A stretch of 64,000 bases of DNA from an uncultured Massilia sp. (GTDB lineage: Bacteria; Pseudomonadota; Gammaproteobacteria; Burkholderiales; Burkholderiaceae_D). The notes beneath the pieces were generated by a model. It was not told the origin of the DNA and made no database searches. It worked only from the letters and a program-made list of their open reading frames with translations. This document shows, one piece after another, positions 29,223 to 39,249 of this stretch. How positions within the stretch are numbered: the first letter of the stretch is position 1; each line of letters begins with the position of its first letter. The stretch is taken from positions 52,340-116,339 of the forward strand of contig CAJYQM010000086.1 of NCBI GenBank assembly GCA_913777025.1, written 5' to 3'. The position numbers and the translations under genes were made by a program.

Positions 29223-30110
29223 ATGGACATCTTCGGCGTGCCGCTGCAGGCGATGCTGAGCCAGCTGCTGCTGGGCCTGGTCAACGGTTCCTTCTATGCG
29301 ATGCTGTCGCTCGGCCTGGCCGTCATCTTCGGCCTGCTGAACGTGATCAATTTCTCACACGGTGCGTTGTACATGACGGGCGCGTTTGCCGCCTTCATCG
29401 GCGTCAGCAGCTTCGGCCTGAACTACTGGCTGATGCTGGTGCTGGCGCCGCTGGCCGTCGGCGCCTTCGGCATATTGGTCGAAACCAGCATGCTGCGCCG
29501 CCTGTATCGACTCGACCATTTGTATGGCTTGCTGCTGACCTTTGGCGTCACGCTGCTGCTGGAAGGCTTGTTCCGCTCCTTTTATGGGGTGTCCGGCCAG
29601 ACGCTCGAGGTGCCGGAAAGCCTGGCCGGCGCCACCGACCTGGGCTTCATGATCCTGCCGAACTACCGCGCCTGGGTCGTGCTCGCCTCGCTCGCGGTCT
29701 GCCTGGCGACCTGGTTCGTGATCGAAAAGACGCGTCTGGGCGCACTGCTGCGCGCCGGCACCGAGAACGCGCGCCTGGTCGAAGCCTTCGGTGTGAACGT
29801 GCCGCGCATGGTCACGCTGACCTATGGCTTCGGCGTGGCGCTGGCCGGCTTCGCCGGCGTGCTGGCGGCGCCCGTCATCAACGTCACGCCCCTGATGGGG
29901 TCCAACCTCATCATCGTCGTGTTCGCCGTGGTCGTGATCGGCGGGATGGGATCGATCCTGGGGGCCATCGTCACCGGGCTGGCGCTGGGCGTGATCGAAG
30001 GCCTCACCCGCGTCTACTATCCGGAGGCGTCGGAAGTCGTCGTGTTCGTGGTGATGGTGATCGTGCTGCTGCTGCGTCCCGCCGGGCTGTTCGGCAAGGA
30101 GCGCGCATGA
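29223..30110 (+). CDS. Branched-chain amino acid-type ABC transporter permease (LivH-like)
   Basis: QLLLGLVNGSFYAMLSLGLAVIFGLLNVINFSHGALYMTGAF. Confidence 0.93.
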   Translation: MDIFGVPLQAMLSQLLLGLVNGSFYAMLSLGLAVIFGLLNVINFSHGALYMTGAFAAFIGVSSFGLNYWLMLVLAPLAVGAFGILVETSMLRRLYRLDHLYGLLLTFGVTLLLEGLFRSFYGVSGQTLEVPESLAGATDLGFMILPNYRAWVVLASLAVCLATWFVIEKTRLGALLRAGTENARLVEAFGVNVPRMVTLTYGFGVALAGFAGVLAAPVINVTPLMGSNLIIVVFAVVVIGGMGSILGAIVTGLALGVIEGLTRVYYPEASEVVVFVVMVIVLLLRPAGLFGKERA

Positions 30111-31099
30111 GTCCGCGCATGAGTCCGCGCACCAGCCGGCGCATCGGCATCGCGCTCGCCCTGCTGGTGGCCCTGATCGCGCCCTTCATCGGCTATCCGG
30201 TGTTCCTGATGAAGCTCCTGTGCTTCGGCCTGTTCGCCTGCGCCTTCAACCTGTTAATCGGCTACACCGGCCTGCTGTCCTTCGGCCACGCCGCCTTTTT
30301 CGGCGCGAGCGGTTACGTCACCGGCTACGCGCTGGCGACGCTCGGCTTGCCTTTCGAGGCCGGTCTCGTGCTCGGGGTGCTGGCCGCCAGCCTGCTCGGC
30401 CTGGTCGTGGGGGCGCTGGCGATCCGGCGGCAAGGCATCTATTTTTCGATGATCACGCTGGCGCTGGCGCAGATGGTGTATTTCGCCGCCCTGCGTTCGC
30501 CATTCACGCATGGCGAGGATGGCTTGCAGGGCGTGCCCGGCGGGCACTTGCTGGGCCTGCTGGACCTGGGCCAGGACCTGACGCTGTATTACGTGGTGCT
30601 GGCCGTGTGCGCCGCCGGCTTTGCCCTGATCGTACGCACCGTGCATTCTCCCTTCGGCCAGGTGCTCAAGGCGATCAAGGACAACGAGCCGCGCGCCATT
30701 TCCCTCGGCTACGACGTCGACAAATACAAGTTGCTGGCCTTCGTGCTCTCCGCCGCGCTGGCCGGGCTGGCGGGGGCCTTGAAGGCGGTGGTGCTGGGGT
30801 TCGAGACCCTGACCGACGTGCACTGGACCATGTCCGGCCTCGTCATCCTGATGACCCTGGTCGGCGGCATGGGCACGCTGGCCGGGCCGGTGCTGGGCGC
30901 CTTCCTCATCGTCGCGCTGGAAAACAAGCTGGGCGACCTCGGGAGCGCGCTGGCGGAGGCGACCCATGTAGAATGGTTCGCATCACTGGGCGAGTCGGTC
31001 GGTATCATCACCGGCTTGATCTTCGTGACCTGCGTACTGTTGTTCCGGCGCGGCGTCGTCGGCGAAATCACGGCGGCACTCCACAGGAGAAGACCATGA
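30107..31099 (+). CDS. Branched-chain amino acid-type ABC transporter permease (LivM-like)
   Basis: FNLLIGYTGLLSFGHAAFFGASGYVTGYAL; ATGA overlap; duplicated ATGAGTCCGCGC start. Confidence 0.93.
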   Translation: MSPRMSPRTSRRIGIALALLVALIAPFIGYPVFLMKLLCFGLFACAFNLLIGYTGLLSFGHAAFFGASGYVTGYALATLGLPFEAGLVLGVLAASLLGLVVGALAIRRQGIYFSMITLALAQMVYFAALRSPFTHGEDGLQGVPGGHLLGLLDLGQDLTLYYVVLAVCAAGFALIVRTVHSPFGQVLKAIKDNEPRAISLGYDVDKYKLLAFVLSAALAGLAGALKAVVLGFETLTDVHWTMSGLVILMTLVGGMGTLAGPVLGAFLIVALENKLGDLGSALAEATHVEWFASLGESVGIITGLIFVTCVLLFRRGVVGEITAALHRRRP

Positions 31100-31965
31100 T
31101 CGACGAATCCCTGATGCTCGATGTGAACGGCATCCGCATGCACGCCACGACCACCGGGCAGGGCCCGACGGTCCTGCTGCTGCACGGCTTTCCCGACACC
31201 CACATCGTCTGGCGCAAGCAGGTCGGGGTGCTGGCAGCCGCGGGTTTTCGGGTGCTGGCGCCGGACCTGCGCGGCTACGGCCGCACCGACGCCCCGGGCG
31301 GCATCATGGATTACACGCTCGAAAAGCTGCGCGCCGACGTGCTGGGCCTGCTCGACGCCCTGAAGATCGACAAGGTCAGCCTGGTCGGCCATGACTGGGG
31401 TGCCCTAATCGGCTGGCAACTGGCGGCGCTGGCGCCGCAGCGCATCGAGCGTTTCGTTGCGCTCTCTGTCGGCCACCCGACGGCGATCGCCCGCTCGGGC
31501 CTGTTGCAGCACTTACGCATGACCTATGTCTTCGGATTCATTTTGCCGGGCATCGCCGAGCGCACGCTGCGTGCCGGCGACTGGTTCATGATGCGCCAGT
31601 TCACCGGCGAGCCCGGCCAGGCCGACCACTGGAAGCGGGACCTGTCGCCGCCGGGCCGGCTCACTGCCGCGCTGAATTACTACCGCGCGAACCTGGGATT
31701 GGGGCTGCCGCACGCGCATTTGCAAACCCCGCCGCGTGTAAAAGTCCCGGTGATGGGCATCTGGAGCGATCACGATCCAGCCCTCGGCGAAAAGCAGATG
31801 CGGAATTCCGCCCATTACGTCGATGGGGAATTCCGCTTCGAGCGCATCCGTGACGCCGACCACTGGCTGCAGCTGACCGCGCACGAGCAGGTCAATCGCC
31901 TGCTGCTCGAGTTCCTCGGCAGCGCCCAGGCCGCAGTGCGGGCGGGGCAGGGCGCCGCCGCTTGA
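31096..31965 (+). CDS. Alpha/beta hydrolase (epoxide hydrolase-like)
   Basis: TVLLLHGFPDTHIVWRKQVGVLAAAGFRVLAPDLRGYGRTDAP...LVGHDWGALIGWQLA; ATGA overlap with LivM. Confidence 0.9.
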   Translation: MIDESLMLDVNGIRMHATTTGQGPTVLLLHGFPDTHIVWRKQVGVLAAAGFRVLAPDLRGYGRTDAPGGIMDYTLEKLRADVLGLLDALKIDKVSLVGHDWGALIGWQLAALAPQRIERFVALSVGHPTAIARSGLLQHLRMTYVFGFILPGIAERTLRAGDWFMMRQFTGEPGQADHWKRDLSPPGRLTAALNYYRANLGLGLPHAHLQTPPRVKVPVMGIWSDHDPALGEKQMRNSAHYVDGEFRFERIRDADHWLQLTAHEQVNRLLLEFLGSAQAAVRAGQGAAA

Positions 31966-32115
31966 GCCGGCGTCCGATGGCGGCGCGGCATCGCCAGTGC
32001 GACGTGGCTGTCGCCCGTCGTGCCCCCGGTGCATGACGGCGCCGGTACGGGCCTGCTTTGCGGCGAGCATCCTTGCTTGCCGTAAAATGTGCCTTTTCCC
32101 TCCATCTATTTCCCA

Positions 32116-32886
32116 ATGCTCGATTTCACCTTGCTGGCCTGCGCGGCCTTTCTTGCCGGTCTCGTTGACGCCGTCGTGGGTGGAGGAGGGTTGATCCAGA
32201 TTCCCGCGATCTTCGCGGTGCTGCCGAAAGAAGTGCCGGCCACGCTGCTCGGCACCAACAAGCTGGCGTCGATGTGCGGCACGACGGTGGCAGCGGCAAA
32301 ATATGCGCGTCGTGTCAACGTGGCCTGGAGCACGGCGGCGCCGGCGGCGGTGGCCGCGTTCGTGCTGGCCTTCGTCGGCGCCTGGACCGTGACGCGCGTC
32401 CCCGGCGATTTCGTGCGCAGCCTGCTGCCCTTGATCCTGGTGGCCGTGGCGGTGTATACCTTCAAAAAGAAGGATTTTGGTTCAGTCCACGCGCCAGTCC
32501 ATAGCGGCATGAAGGAACGTTGTCTGGCGCTGGGCGTCGGTGCCTCGATCGGTTTTTATGACGGCTTCTTCGGTCCGGGCACCGGCAGCTTCCTGATCTT
32601 CCTGTTCGTGCGCTTCTTCGGCTTCGACTTCCTCGGCGCCTCGGCGGCGGCGAAGATCGTCAACGTCGCCTGCAATGTGTCGGCGCTGATCTGGTTCGGC
32701 TACAGCGGCCACCTGTTGTGGCAATTGGCGGCGCTGATGGCGGTGTGCCAGATCGGGGGTTCGCTGGTCGGTACCCGTTTGGCGCTGAAGCATGGCAGCG
32801 GCTTCGTACGCAAGCTGTTCCTGGCCGTGGTGTCGGTGTTGATCGTAAAGACGGGTTACGATACTTTCATGCACCTCGGCTTTTGA
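32116..32886 (+). CDS. Sulfite exporter TauE/SafE family protein
   Basis: MLDFTLLACAAFLAGLVDAVVGGGGLIQIPAIFAVLPKEVPATLLGTNKLASMCGT. Confidence 0.9.
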   Translation: MLDFTLLACAAFLAGLVDAVVGGGGLIQIPAIFAVLPKEVPATLLGTNKLASMCGTTVAAAKYARRVNVAWSTAAPAAVAAFVLAFVGAWTVTRVPGDFVRSLLPLILVAVAVYTFKKKDFGSVHAPVHSGMKERCLALGVGASIGFYDGFFGPGTGSFLIFLFVRFFGFDFLGASAAAKIVNVACNVSALIWFGYSGHLLWQLAALMAVCQIGGSLVGTRLALKHGSGFVRKLFLAVVSVLIVKTGYDTFMHLGF

Positions 32887-32902
32887 GGTTTCACGTGAAA
32901 CA
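32887..32902. promoter_or_regulatory. parS centromere site 1
   Basis: GGTTTCACGTGAAACA, 15/16 match to TGTTTCACGTGAAACA. Confidence 0.92.
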
Positions 32903-32904
32903 TC

Positions 32905-33942
32905 TTAGCGGGCGGGGCGCACGTCGGTGACCAGGGTCGGGAAATCCCAGGCACCCCCGGGTGCGAATTCCCGACACATGCCCGTGGTCGAGACCGAAGT
33001 CAGGACGAAGTTCTTGCCGTCCCAGGTCCAGGTTTTGTAGGCCACGCAATCGGCGATACCGCGCCCTTTCTGGAAGGCGGTGAGTACACCTTCGCCATAG
33101 TCGTTGGCTTCGTCGGTGACGAAGCGCGGCGCATAGGGTGGCCGACGGTTGGCGATCCAGTAGCCTTCGCCGGTGTTGTAGGCGCCCATCCAGCAGGTCG
33201 TGGAGACAAGCATGGTCTGGGCGGACAGCGGATACGCGTTCAACTCGGGGGTGTTGTCATGCAGCTTTTCGCAGTCCGCCTGTTTCATGGCCTTGCGTAG
33301 TGCCGTCAACAACGTCGCGTGTTCGCCGCTCGTCAACTTGATCTCGTCCGCGCCGCCCGGTGGTTTCACAGCGTGGACGATGGGGCGGAGCAATGGCGGG
33401 AGGACAGTGGCCTCGGGTTTGTCGCCTTTGCGTATCAGCGCGCCGGGCGTACCGAGTCGCCCTTGAAACTCATCCATCTTGAGCAGCACCGCCGTCGCAC
33501 CCATCGTCGAGATCGACCAACTGGCTTTTCCGGCGCGCCATTCGATCGAGTTAGTTTTGTTCAGCGCGCCAAGCAGGGCCTTGGTCTGGGTGGCCGACAG
33601 CGAACCAAGTCGTTTTTCCTTGTCTAACCGGACAGTCCCGACGGGCCGCTTGTCGATGAACATCTGGAGCGTGTCCAGCAGCTTGCTGTCGTCTTCGCTT
33701 TGCGCAAGCTCGACCTCGGCCGTGACAGCCTGGTTCGGCCCGGCCGCTCGAGTCAGGAGTACGCTCGCGCTCGGTCCGGCCTCTTCGGTCTGGTAGCCGG
33801 CAGCGCGGCAGGTCCGCGTGTTGTCGCAAGCAATTTCCCAATCCTTGTGTTCGAATTTGATTTGGGGCAGGTTTGTCCCGGCGGCTTGCGCGTGACTGAA
33901 CAACAGGCAGGGCAGGGCAAGGAATAGGGCAGTGTGTCGCAT
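32905..33942 (-). CDS. DUF1176 domain-containing secreted protein
   Basis: Signal peptide; QIKFEHKDWEIACDNTRTCRAAGYQTEE. Confidence 0.85.
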   Translation of the reverse strand: MRHTALFLALPCLLFSHAQAAGTNLPQIKFEHKDWEIACDNTRTCRAAGYQTEEAGPSASVLLTRAAGPNQAVTAEVELAQSEDDSKLLDTLQMFIDKRPVGTVRLDKEKRLGSLSATQTKALLGALNKTNSIEWRAGKASWSISTMGATAVLLKMDEFQGRLGTPGALIRKGDKPEATVLPPLLRPIVHAVKPPGGADEIKLTSGEHATLLTALRKAMKQADCEKLHDNTPELNAYPLSAQTMLVSTTCWMGAYNTGEGYWIANRRPPYAPRFVTDEANDYGEGVLTAFQKGRGIADCVAYKTWTWDGKNFVLTSVSTTGMCREFAPGGAWDFPTLVTDVRPAR

Positions 33943-34027
33943 TGTCGGTCTCGATCCTGGAGTGTTGGATATCGTCGACTATCGCGCGGCCGCGTCCGTT
34001 TGTCCACTGCACGAAGCGGCATCATTT

Positions 34028-34043
34028 GGTTTCACGTGAAACA
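34028..34043. promoter_or_regulatory. parS centromere site 2
   Basis: GGTTTCACGTGAAACA, 15/16 match to TGTTTCACGTGAAACA; upstream of mnmG. Confidence 0.92.
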
Positions 34044-34132
34044 AAATCTGTCGTTTTCGGCCCCATCCCGAAGCCCGACAGAAAAAAGACTCTATAATCC
34101 CCGCTTAACTCTCCTCGCACCACCAATCCATC

Positions 34133-36067
34133 ATGCTATTTCCGACAGAATTCGACGTGATCGTCGTTGGCGGCGGCCATGCCGGCACCGAAGCGGCTCT
34201 CGCGTCCGCACGCATGGGGCAGAAGACCCTGTTGCTTACTCACAATATCGAAACCCTGGGTGCCATGTCCTGCAACCCGTCGATCGGCGGCATCGGCAAG
34301 GGCCACCTGGTCAAGGAAGTCGACGCCATGGGCGGCGCGATGGCCATCGCCACCGACGAAGCCGGCATCCAGTTCCGCATCCTGAACTCGTCGAAAGGGC
34401 CGGCCGTGCGCGCCACCCGGGCCCAGGCCGACCGTGTGCTGTACAAGGCCGCGATCCGCTCGCGCCTGGAAAACCAGCCGAACCTATGGCTGTTCCAGCA
34501 GGCTGTCGACGACTTGCTGGTCGAAGGCGAGCGCGTGGTCGGCGCCGTGACCCAGATCGGCCTGCAATTCCGTGCCCGCGCCGTCGTGCTCACCGCCGGT
34601 ACTTTCCTCGACGGGAAGATCCACGTCGGCCTGCAGAACTACACGGCCGGCCGTGCCGGCGACCCGGCGGCGATCTCGCTGTCGAGCCGCCTGAAGGAAC
34701 TCAAGCTGCCGCAGGGCCGCCTGAAAACCGGCACGCCGCCGCGCATCGACGGGCGCAGCATCGACTTTTCCGTGATGAGCGAACAGCCGGGCGACCTCGA
34801 TCCGGTCCCCGTGTTCTCCTACATGGGCAATGCCGCCATGCACCCGAAGCAGGTGCCGTGCTGGGTCACGCACACGAATGCGCAGACCCACGAGATCATC
34901 CGCAACGGCCTGGACCGCAGCCCGATGTACACCGGCGTGATCGAAGGTGTCGGCCCCAGATACTGCCCCTCGATCGAAGACAAGATCCACCGCTTCGCAA
35001 GTAAGGAATCGCACCAGATCTTCCTGGAACCGGAGGGGCTGACCACCAACGAGTTCTACCCGAACGGGATCTCGACCAGCCTGCCCTTCGACGTGCAGCT
35101 GGCATTGGTGCGCTCGATGCGCGGCCTCGAGAACGCATTCATCCTGCGTCCCGGCTATGCGATCGAATACGACTACTTCGATCCGCGCGGCCTGAAAGCC
35201 TCGCTCGAAACCAGGGCGATCGGGGGCCTGTTCTTTGCCGGCCAGATCAACGGCACCACCGGCTACGAAGAAGCCGCGGCCCAGGGCATGCTGGCCGGTA
35301 TCAACGCCGCGCTGCAGACCCAGGGCAAGGCGGCTTGGACCCCGGGCCGTTCCGAAGCCTACCTTGGCGTGCTGGTCGACGACCTCACGACCCAGGGCGT
35401 GGCCGAGCCCTACCGCATGTTCACCAGCCGTGCCGAGTACCGCCTCTCGCTGCGCGAAGACAATGCCGACATGCGCCTGACGGAAATCGGGCGCAAGCTG
35501 GGCGTGGTCGGCGACGCGCAGTGGGAAGCCTTCGAGCGCAAGCGCGAAGCAGTCGCCCTGGAACTCGAACGCCTGCGTTCGACCTGGGTCAACCCGCGCA
35601 TCCTGGCCGCCGCCGAATCCGAACGCGTGATCGGCCAGGCGATCGAGCGCGAGTACAACCTGGCCGACCTGTTGCGCCGTCCGGGTGTCGAGTACGACAA
35701 GCTGATGAGCATGCAGGGCGTCGATGCCCAGCCGCTGGCGGGGCCAGGCGTGGAGGATCCGGCCGTGAAGGAGCAGGTCGAGATCCAGCTGAAGTATTCG
35801 GGCTATATCAACCGCCAGGCGAAAGAGGTGGAACGCCACGATTACTACGAAAACCTGAAATTGCCGGAAAACCTGAACTACCTCGAGATCGCCGCGCTCT
35901 CAATCGAAGTGCGGCAAAAGCTCGACAAGCAGCGGCCGGAAACCCTGGGCCAGGCCTCGCGCATTTCCGGGGTGACCCCTGCGGCCATTTCCCTGTTGCT
36001 GGTGCACTTGAAAAAGCGCGGGGCCAAGGGTTTTACGGGTGTCCCGAGCGAGGAAACGGCTGAATGA
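34133..36067 (+). CDS. mnmG: tRNA uridine-5-carboxymethylaminomethyl(34) synthesis enzyme MnmG
   Basis: [68 protein letters not shown]. Confidence 0.98.
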   Translation: MLFPTEFDVIVVGGGHAGTEAALASARMGQKTLLLTHNIETLGAMSCNPSIGGIGKGHLVKEVDAMGGAMAIATDEAGIQFRILNSSKGPAVRATRAQADRVLYKAAIRSRLENQPNLWLFQQAVDDLLVEGERVVGAVTQIGLQFRARAVVLTAGTFLDGKIHVGLQNYTAGRAGDPAAISLSSRLKELKLPQGRLKTGTPPRIDGRSIDFSVMSEQPGDLDPVPVFSYMGNAAMHPKQVPCWVTHTNAQTHEIIRNGLDRSPMYTGVIEGVGPRYCPSIEDKIHRFASKESHQIFLEPEGLTTNEFYPNGISTSLPFDVQLALVRSMRGLENAFILRPGYAIEYDYFDPRGLKASLETRAIGGLFFAGQINGTTGYEEAAAQGMLAGINAALQTQGKAAWTPGRSEAYLGVLVDDLTTQGVAEPYRMFTSRAEYRLSLREDNADMRLTEIGRKLGVVGDAQWEAFERKREAVALELERLRSTWVNPRILAAAESERVIGQAIEREYNLADLLRRPGVEYDKLMSMQGVDAQPLAGPGVEDPAVKEQVEIQLKYSGYINRQAKEVERHDYYENLKLPENLNYLEIAALSIEVRQKLDKQRPETLGQASRISGVTPAAISLLLVHLKKRGAKGFTGVPSEETAE

Positions 36068-36714
36068 AGAATTTCGATCGTGCCAATCTCGCCCGTGTGC
36101 TGGAAGAGGGCATCCAGGAAATGGGGCTGGACGTCACGCCGGCCCAGCAGGGCCAGCTGATGGATTACCTGGCCCTGATGTTCAAGTGGAATTCGGTCTA
36201 CAACCTGACCTCGCTGCGCGATCCGCAGCAGATGGTGACGCACCATTTGTTGGACTCGTTGGCGGCGGTGCCGGCCTTCGAGGCGGCCGTCAATGTGCTG
36301 GACGTCGGTTCGGGCGGCGGCCTGCCCGGCATCGTGCTGGCCATCGTGCGCCCCGACATGAAAGTGTCGATGATCGACACCGTGCACAAGAAAACCGCTT
36401 TCCTCACGCAAGTGAAGGCGGAACTGGGCCTGGCCAACGTCACCGTGTACACGATGCGGGTCGAGCAGCTGCAGGTCGAGGATAAATTCGACGTCATCAC
36501 CTCGCGCGCTTTTGCCGACCTCTCCGATTTCGTCAACTGGTCTTCGCACCTGCTGGCCGAGGGCGGGCGCTACATTGCCCTGAAAGGGGTGGCCCCGAAA
36601 GACGAGCAGGAACGGCTGCCGGACACCTGGCGGGTGGCGAAAGTGGAGCCCCTGCAGGTGCCGAGGCTGGGTGCGGAGCGTCACCTGGTGTTCATCGGAC
36701 GACATCAAGACTAA
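36064..36714 (+). CDS. rsmG: 16S rRNA (guanine(527)-N(7))-methyltransferase
   Basis: [30 protein letters not shown]...[16 protein letters not shown]. Confidence 0.96.
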   Translation: MKNFDRANLARVLEEGIQEMGLDVTPAQQGQLMDYLALMFKWNSVYNLTSLRDPQQMVTHHLLDSLAAVPAFEAAVNVLDVGSGGGLPGIVLAIVRPDMKVSMIDTVHKKTAFLTQVKAELGLANVTVYTMRVEQLQVEDKFDVITSRAFADLSDFVNWSSHLLAEGGRYIALKGVAPKDEQERLPDTWRVAKVEPLQVPRLGAERHLVFIGRHQD

Positions 36715-36716
36715 CA

Positions 36717-36806
36717 GTATAAATGGTATAAACAGTTTATACCGTTTATACCGTATAAAACATCGTAACTGTATAAATCGTTTTAACGGTATTAACGGTA
36801 TAGAGG
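36717..36806. repeat. 9-bp-period repeat array (GTATAAANN / GTTTATACC / GTWTTAACG) between rsmG and parA
   Basis: Units at 36717, 36726, 36735, 36744, 36753, (36762 degenerate), 36771, 36780, 36789, 36798. Confidence 0.8.
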
Positions 36807-36817
36807 GCAAGGCATAC

Positions 36818-37588
36818 ATGGCGAAAATTTTTTGCGTAGCAAACCAGAAGGGCGGGGTGGGCAAGACCACCACCAGCGTCAACCTGTCGGCGGGCCTGGC
36901 CAAGCTGGACCAGCGCGTGCTGCTGGTCGACCTCGACCCGCAGGGCAACGCGACCATGGGCGCGGGCATCAACAAGGCGGGCCTGCAATCCTCGATCTAT
37001 GAAGTGCTGCTGGGCGAGGCCGACGTCGCCAGCGCGCGCCTGCGCAGCGAAGCGGGGCGCTTCGACGTGCTGCCCGCCAACCGCGAGCTGGCCGGCGCCG
37101 AAGTCGAGATGGTGGAACTCGAGAACCGAGAACGGCGCCTGAAGGAGGCGCTGGCCAAGGTCGACGCCGACTACGACTTCATCCTGATCGACTGCCCGCC
37201 GGCGCTGTCGATGCTGACCTTGAACGGCCTGGTGTCGGCGCACGGCGTGATCATCCCGATGCAGTGCGAGTACTACGCGCTCGAGGGCCTGTCGGACCTG
37301 GTCAACACGATCAAGAAGGTGCACGCCAACCTGAACCACGACCTCAAGATCATCGGCCTGCTGCGCGTGATGTTCGATCCGCGCATGACGCTGTCGCAGC
37401 AGGTCTCGGCCCAGCTCGAGCAGCACTTCGGCGACAAGGTCTTCAAGACCATCATCCCGCGCAACGTGCGCCTGGCCGAGGCGCCGTCGTACGGCATCCC
37501 GGGCGTGACCTTCGATCCGTCGTCGAAAGGGGCGCAAGCGTATATCGCCTTCGGCGCCGAGATGGTCGAGCGCATCAAGACTATGTAA
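36818..37588 (+). CDS. parA: Chromosome-partitioning ATPase ParA
   Basis: MAKIFCVANQKGGVGKTTTSVNLSAGLAKLDQRVLLVDLDPQGNATMGAG; start trimmed from ORF track start 36671. Confidence 0.97.
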   Translation: MAKIFCVANQKGGVGKTTTSVNLSAGLAKLDQRVLLVDLDPQGNATMGAGINKAGLQSSIYEVLLGEADVASARLRSEAGRFDVLPANRELAGAEVEMVELENRERRLKEALAKVDADYDFILIDCPPALSMLTLNGLVSAHGVIIPMQCEYYALEGLSDLVNTIKKVHANLNHDLKIIGLLRVMFDPRMTLSQQVSAQLEQHFGDKVFKTIIPRNVRLAEAPSYGIPGVTFDPSSKGAQAYIAFGAEMVERIKTM

Positions 37589-37607
37589 ACAAACGAGCAA
37601 GCACATC

Positions 37608-38489
37608 ATGGCAAGCAAAAAATTCAAGGGCCTGGGCCGCGGCCTCGACGCCCTGCTCGGTGGAGACGCCCAGGAAGCGCCGGCCGCACCCGGCGGCGCG
37701 CCGTCGACGCTGAAGGTCAACCAGATCCAGGCCGGCAAGTACCAGCCGCGCACGCGCATGGACGACGGCTCGCTGCAGGAACTGGCGGCGTCGATCAAAA
37801 GCCAGGGCATCATGCAACCGGTGCTGGTGCGTCCGATCGCCGCCAGCGGCAGCGTGGCTTATGAAATCATCGCCGGCGAACGCCGTTTCCGCGCGGCCCA
37901 GCTCGCCGGCCTGGACGAGATCCCGGTGCTGGTGCGCGAAGTCGACGACCAGAACGCCGCCGCGATGGCCCTGATCGAGAACATCCAGCGCGAAGACCTG
38001 AATCCGCTGGAAGAGGCGCAGGGCATCGCGCGCCTGATCTCGGAATTCGATTTCACCCACGAGCAGGCGGCCAACGCCGTCGGCCGTTCGCGCAGCGCGG
38101 TGTCGAACCTGCTGCGCCTGGTGAACCTGGCCCAGCCGGTCCAGACCATGCTGATGGCCGGCGACATCGACATGGGCCATGCGCGCGCGCTGCTGGCCGT
38201 CGACAGCGCGAGCCAGATCGCGCTGGCCAACCAGGTGATCGCGAAACGCCTGTCGGTGCGCGAAACCGAGAAACTGGTGGCGCGCGCGCTGGAAGAACAG
38301 GACGCGCCCGCGGCCGCCGCACGCCAGAAGGAAAAGTCGGGCGACATCGTGCGCCTGGAGGAAGAACTGTCAGACCGCCTGGCGACCCCGGTGGCGTTCA
38401 AGATGGGCACGAAGGGCAGGGGGCAGATGATCATCGACTTCGCCGATCTCGACGTGCTCGACAGCGTGCTGGCGCGCCTGCGGGCCTGA
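37608..38489 (+). CDS. parB: Chromosome-partitioning CTPase/DNA-binding protein ParB
   Basis: KFKGLGRGLDALLGGD...VNQIQAGKYQPRTRMDDGSLQELAASIKSQGIMQPVLVRP...GERRFRAAQLAGL. Confidence 0.97.
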   Translation: MASKKFKGLGRGLDALLGGDAQEAPAAPGGAPSTLKVNQIQAGKYQPRTRMDDGSLQELAASIKSQGIMQPVLVRPIAASGSVAYEIIAGERRFRAAQLAGLDEIPVLVREVDDQNAAAMALIENIQREDLNPLEEAQGIARLISEFDFTHEQAANAVGRSRSAVSNLLRLVNLAQPVQTMLMAGDIDMGHARALLAVDSASQIALANQVIAKRLSVRETEKLVARALEEQDAPAAAARQKEKSGDIVRLEEELSDRLATPVAFKMGTKGRGQMIIDFADLDVLDSVLARLRA

Positions 38490-38548
38490 GCGATCGCTCG
38501 TTATCCTCCGATCGCTTGTACGGAATCGGCGCCGATAATGATCACCGC

Positions 38549-38569
38549 GTGGACGGCATAGCCGTCCAC
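38549..38569. repeat. Hairpin repeat GTGGACGG-CATAG-CCGTCCAC
   Basis: Perfect 8-bp arms between parB and atpI. Confidence 0.6.
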
Positions 38570-38809
38570 CCTACGCACAGCCGCGGTGCGCGCACTCGCG
38601 CATCCACCGTCGCCCGCCCCAATCCGGCGCACCACTCCTGCCTGATGCCATGATCCCGAAAACAACACTTATGCATACGGCTTGACAAAGGGCCCAGGTC
38701 AGCAAGATTGTCGCCAAAACACCGAATTTCGTAGGAAAATTCATACTTCTGCATCGATTTTGTTTGTCGTTTTTACATCCCATCCTGGTGCGTTCTCGAC
38801 CGGAACAGT

Positions 38810-38839
38810 TTGACGTCATCTCTCATAAACACTTATAAT
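38810..38839 (+). promoter_or_regulatory. Sigma70-type promoter for atp operon
   Basis: TTGACG-18 bp-TATAAT ~70 bp upstream of atpI. Confidence 0.7.
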
Positions 38840-38908
38840 CCCGCTGATTCATGTAATTACCATACCGTAACCCGGTTCCACCACGGCCTGGCGCGAAAGA
38901 ACAACAAC

Positions 38909-39247
38909 ATGCTGCGCCTGGTCTCCCTGCAAATGATGGCAACACTCGTGGCCGGCGTCATCGCCGGACTGCTGGGTGGGTGGGCTGCGATGTTTTCGGC
39001 GGTACTTGGCGGGATGTGTTGCGTCGTGCCCAATGGCATCATGGCTTTTCGCCTGTTCGCCAGTACGCTGAAAGTGGGCGGAGCAAACCCTGCCACATTT
39101 TTCATCTGGGAATTTGTAAAGATTGCTTTGACGCTCGCGCTGCTGATCCTCACGGCGCGGCTGTATCACGATCTGAACTGGCTGGCCCTGTTGGGCGGGT
39201 TCATCGTGGCGCTTAAAAGTTACATTATTTTATTATTTAGGCACTGA
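38909..39247 (+). CDS. atpI: ATP synthase subunit I
   Basis: Small membrane protein immediately upstream of atp[51 protein letters not shown]. Confidence 0.88.
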   Translation: MLRLVSLQMMATLVAGVIAGLLGGWAAMFSAVLGGMCCVVPNGIMAFRLFASTLKVGGANPATFFIWEFVKIALTLALLILTARLYHDLNWLALLGGFIVALKSYIILLFRH

Positions 39248-39249
39248 CA

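Noticed and set aside
36671-36817. N-terminal extension of parA in the ORF track (...[20 protein letters not shown]...)
   Set aside because: This is translation of the 9-bp repeat array; canonical ParA begins at ATG 36818 (MAKIFCVANQKGGVGKTT).
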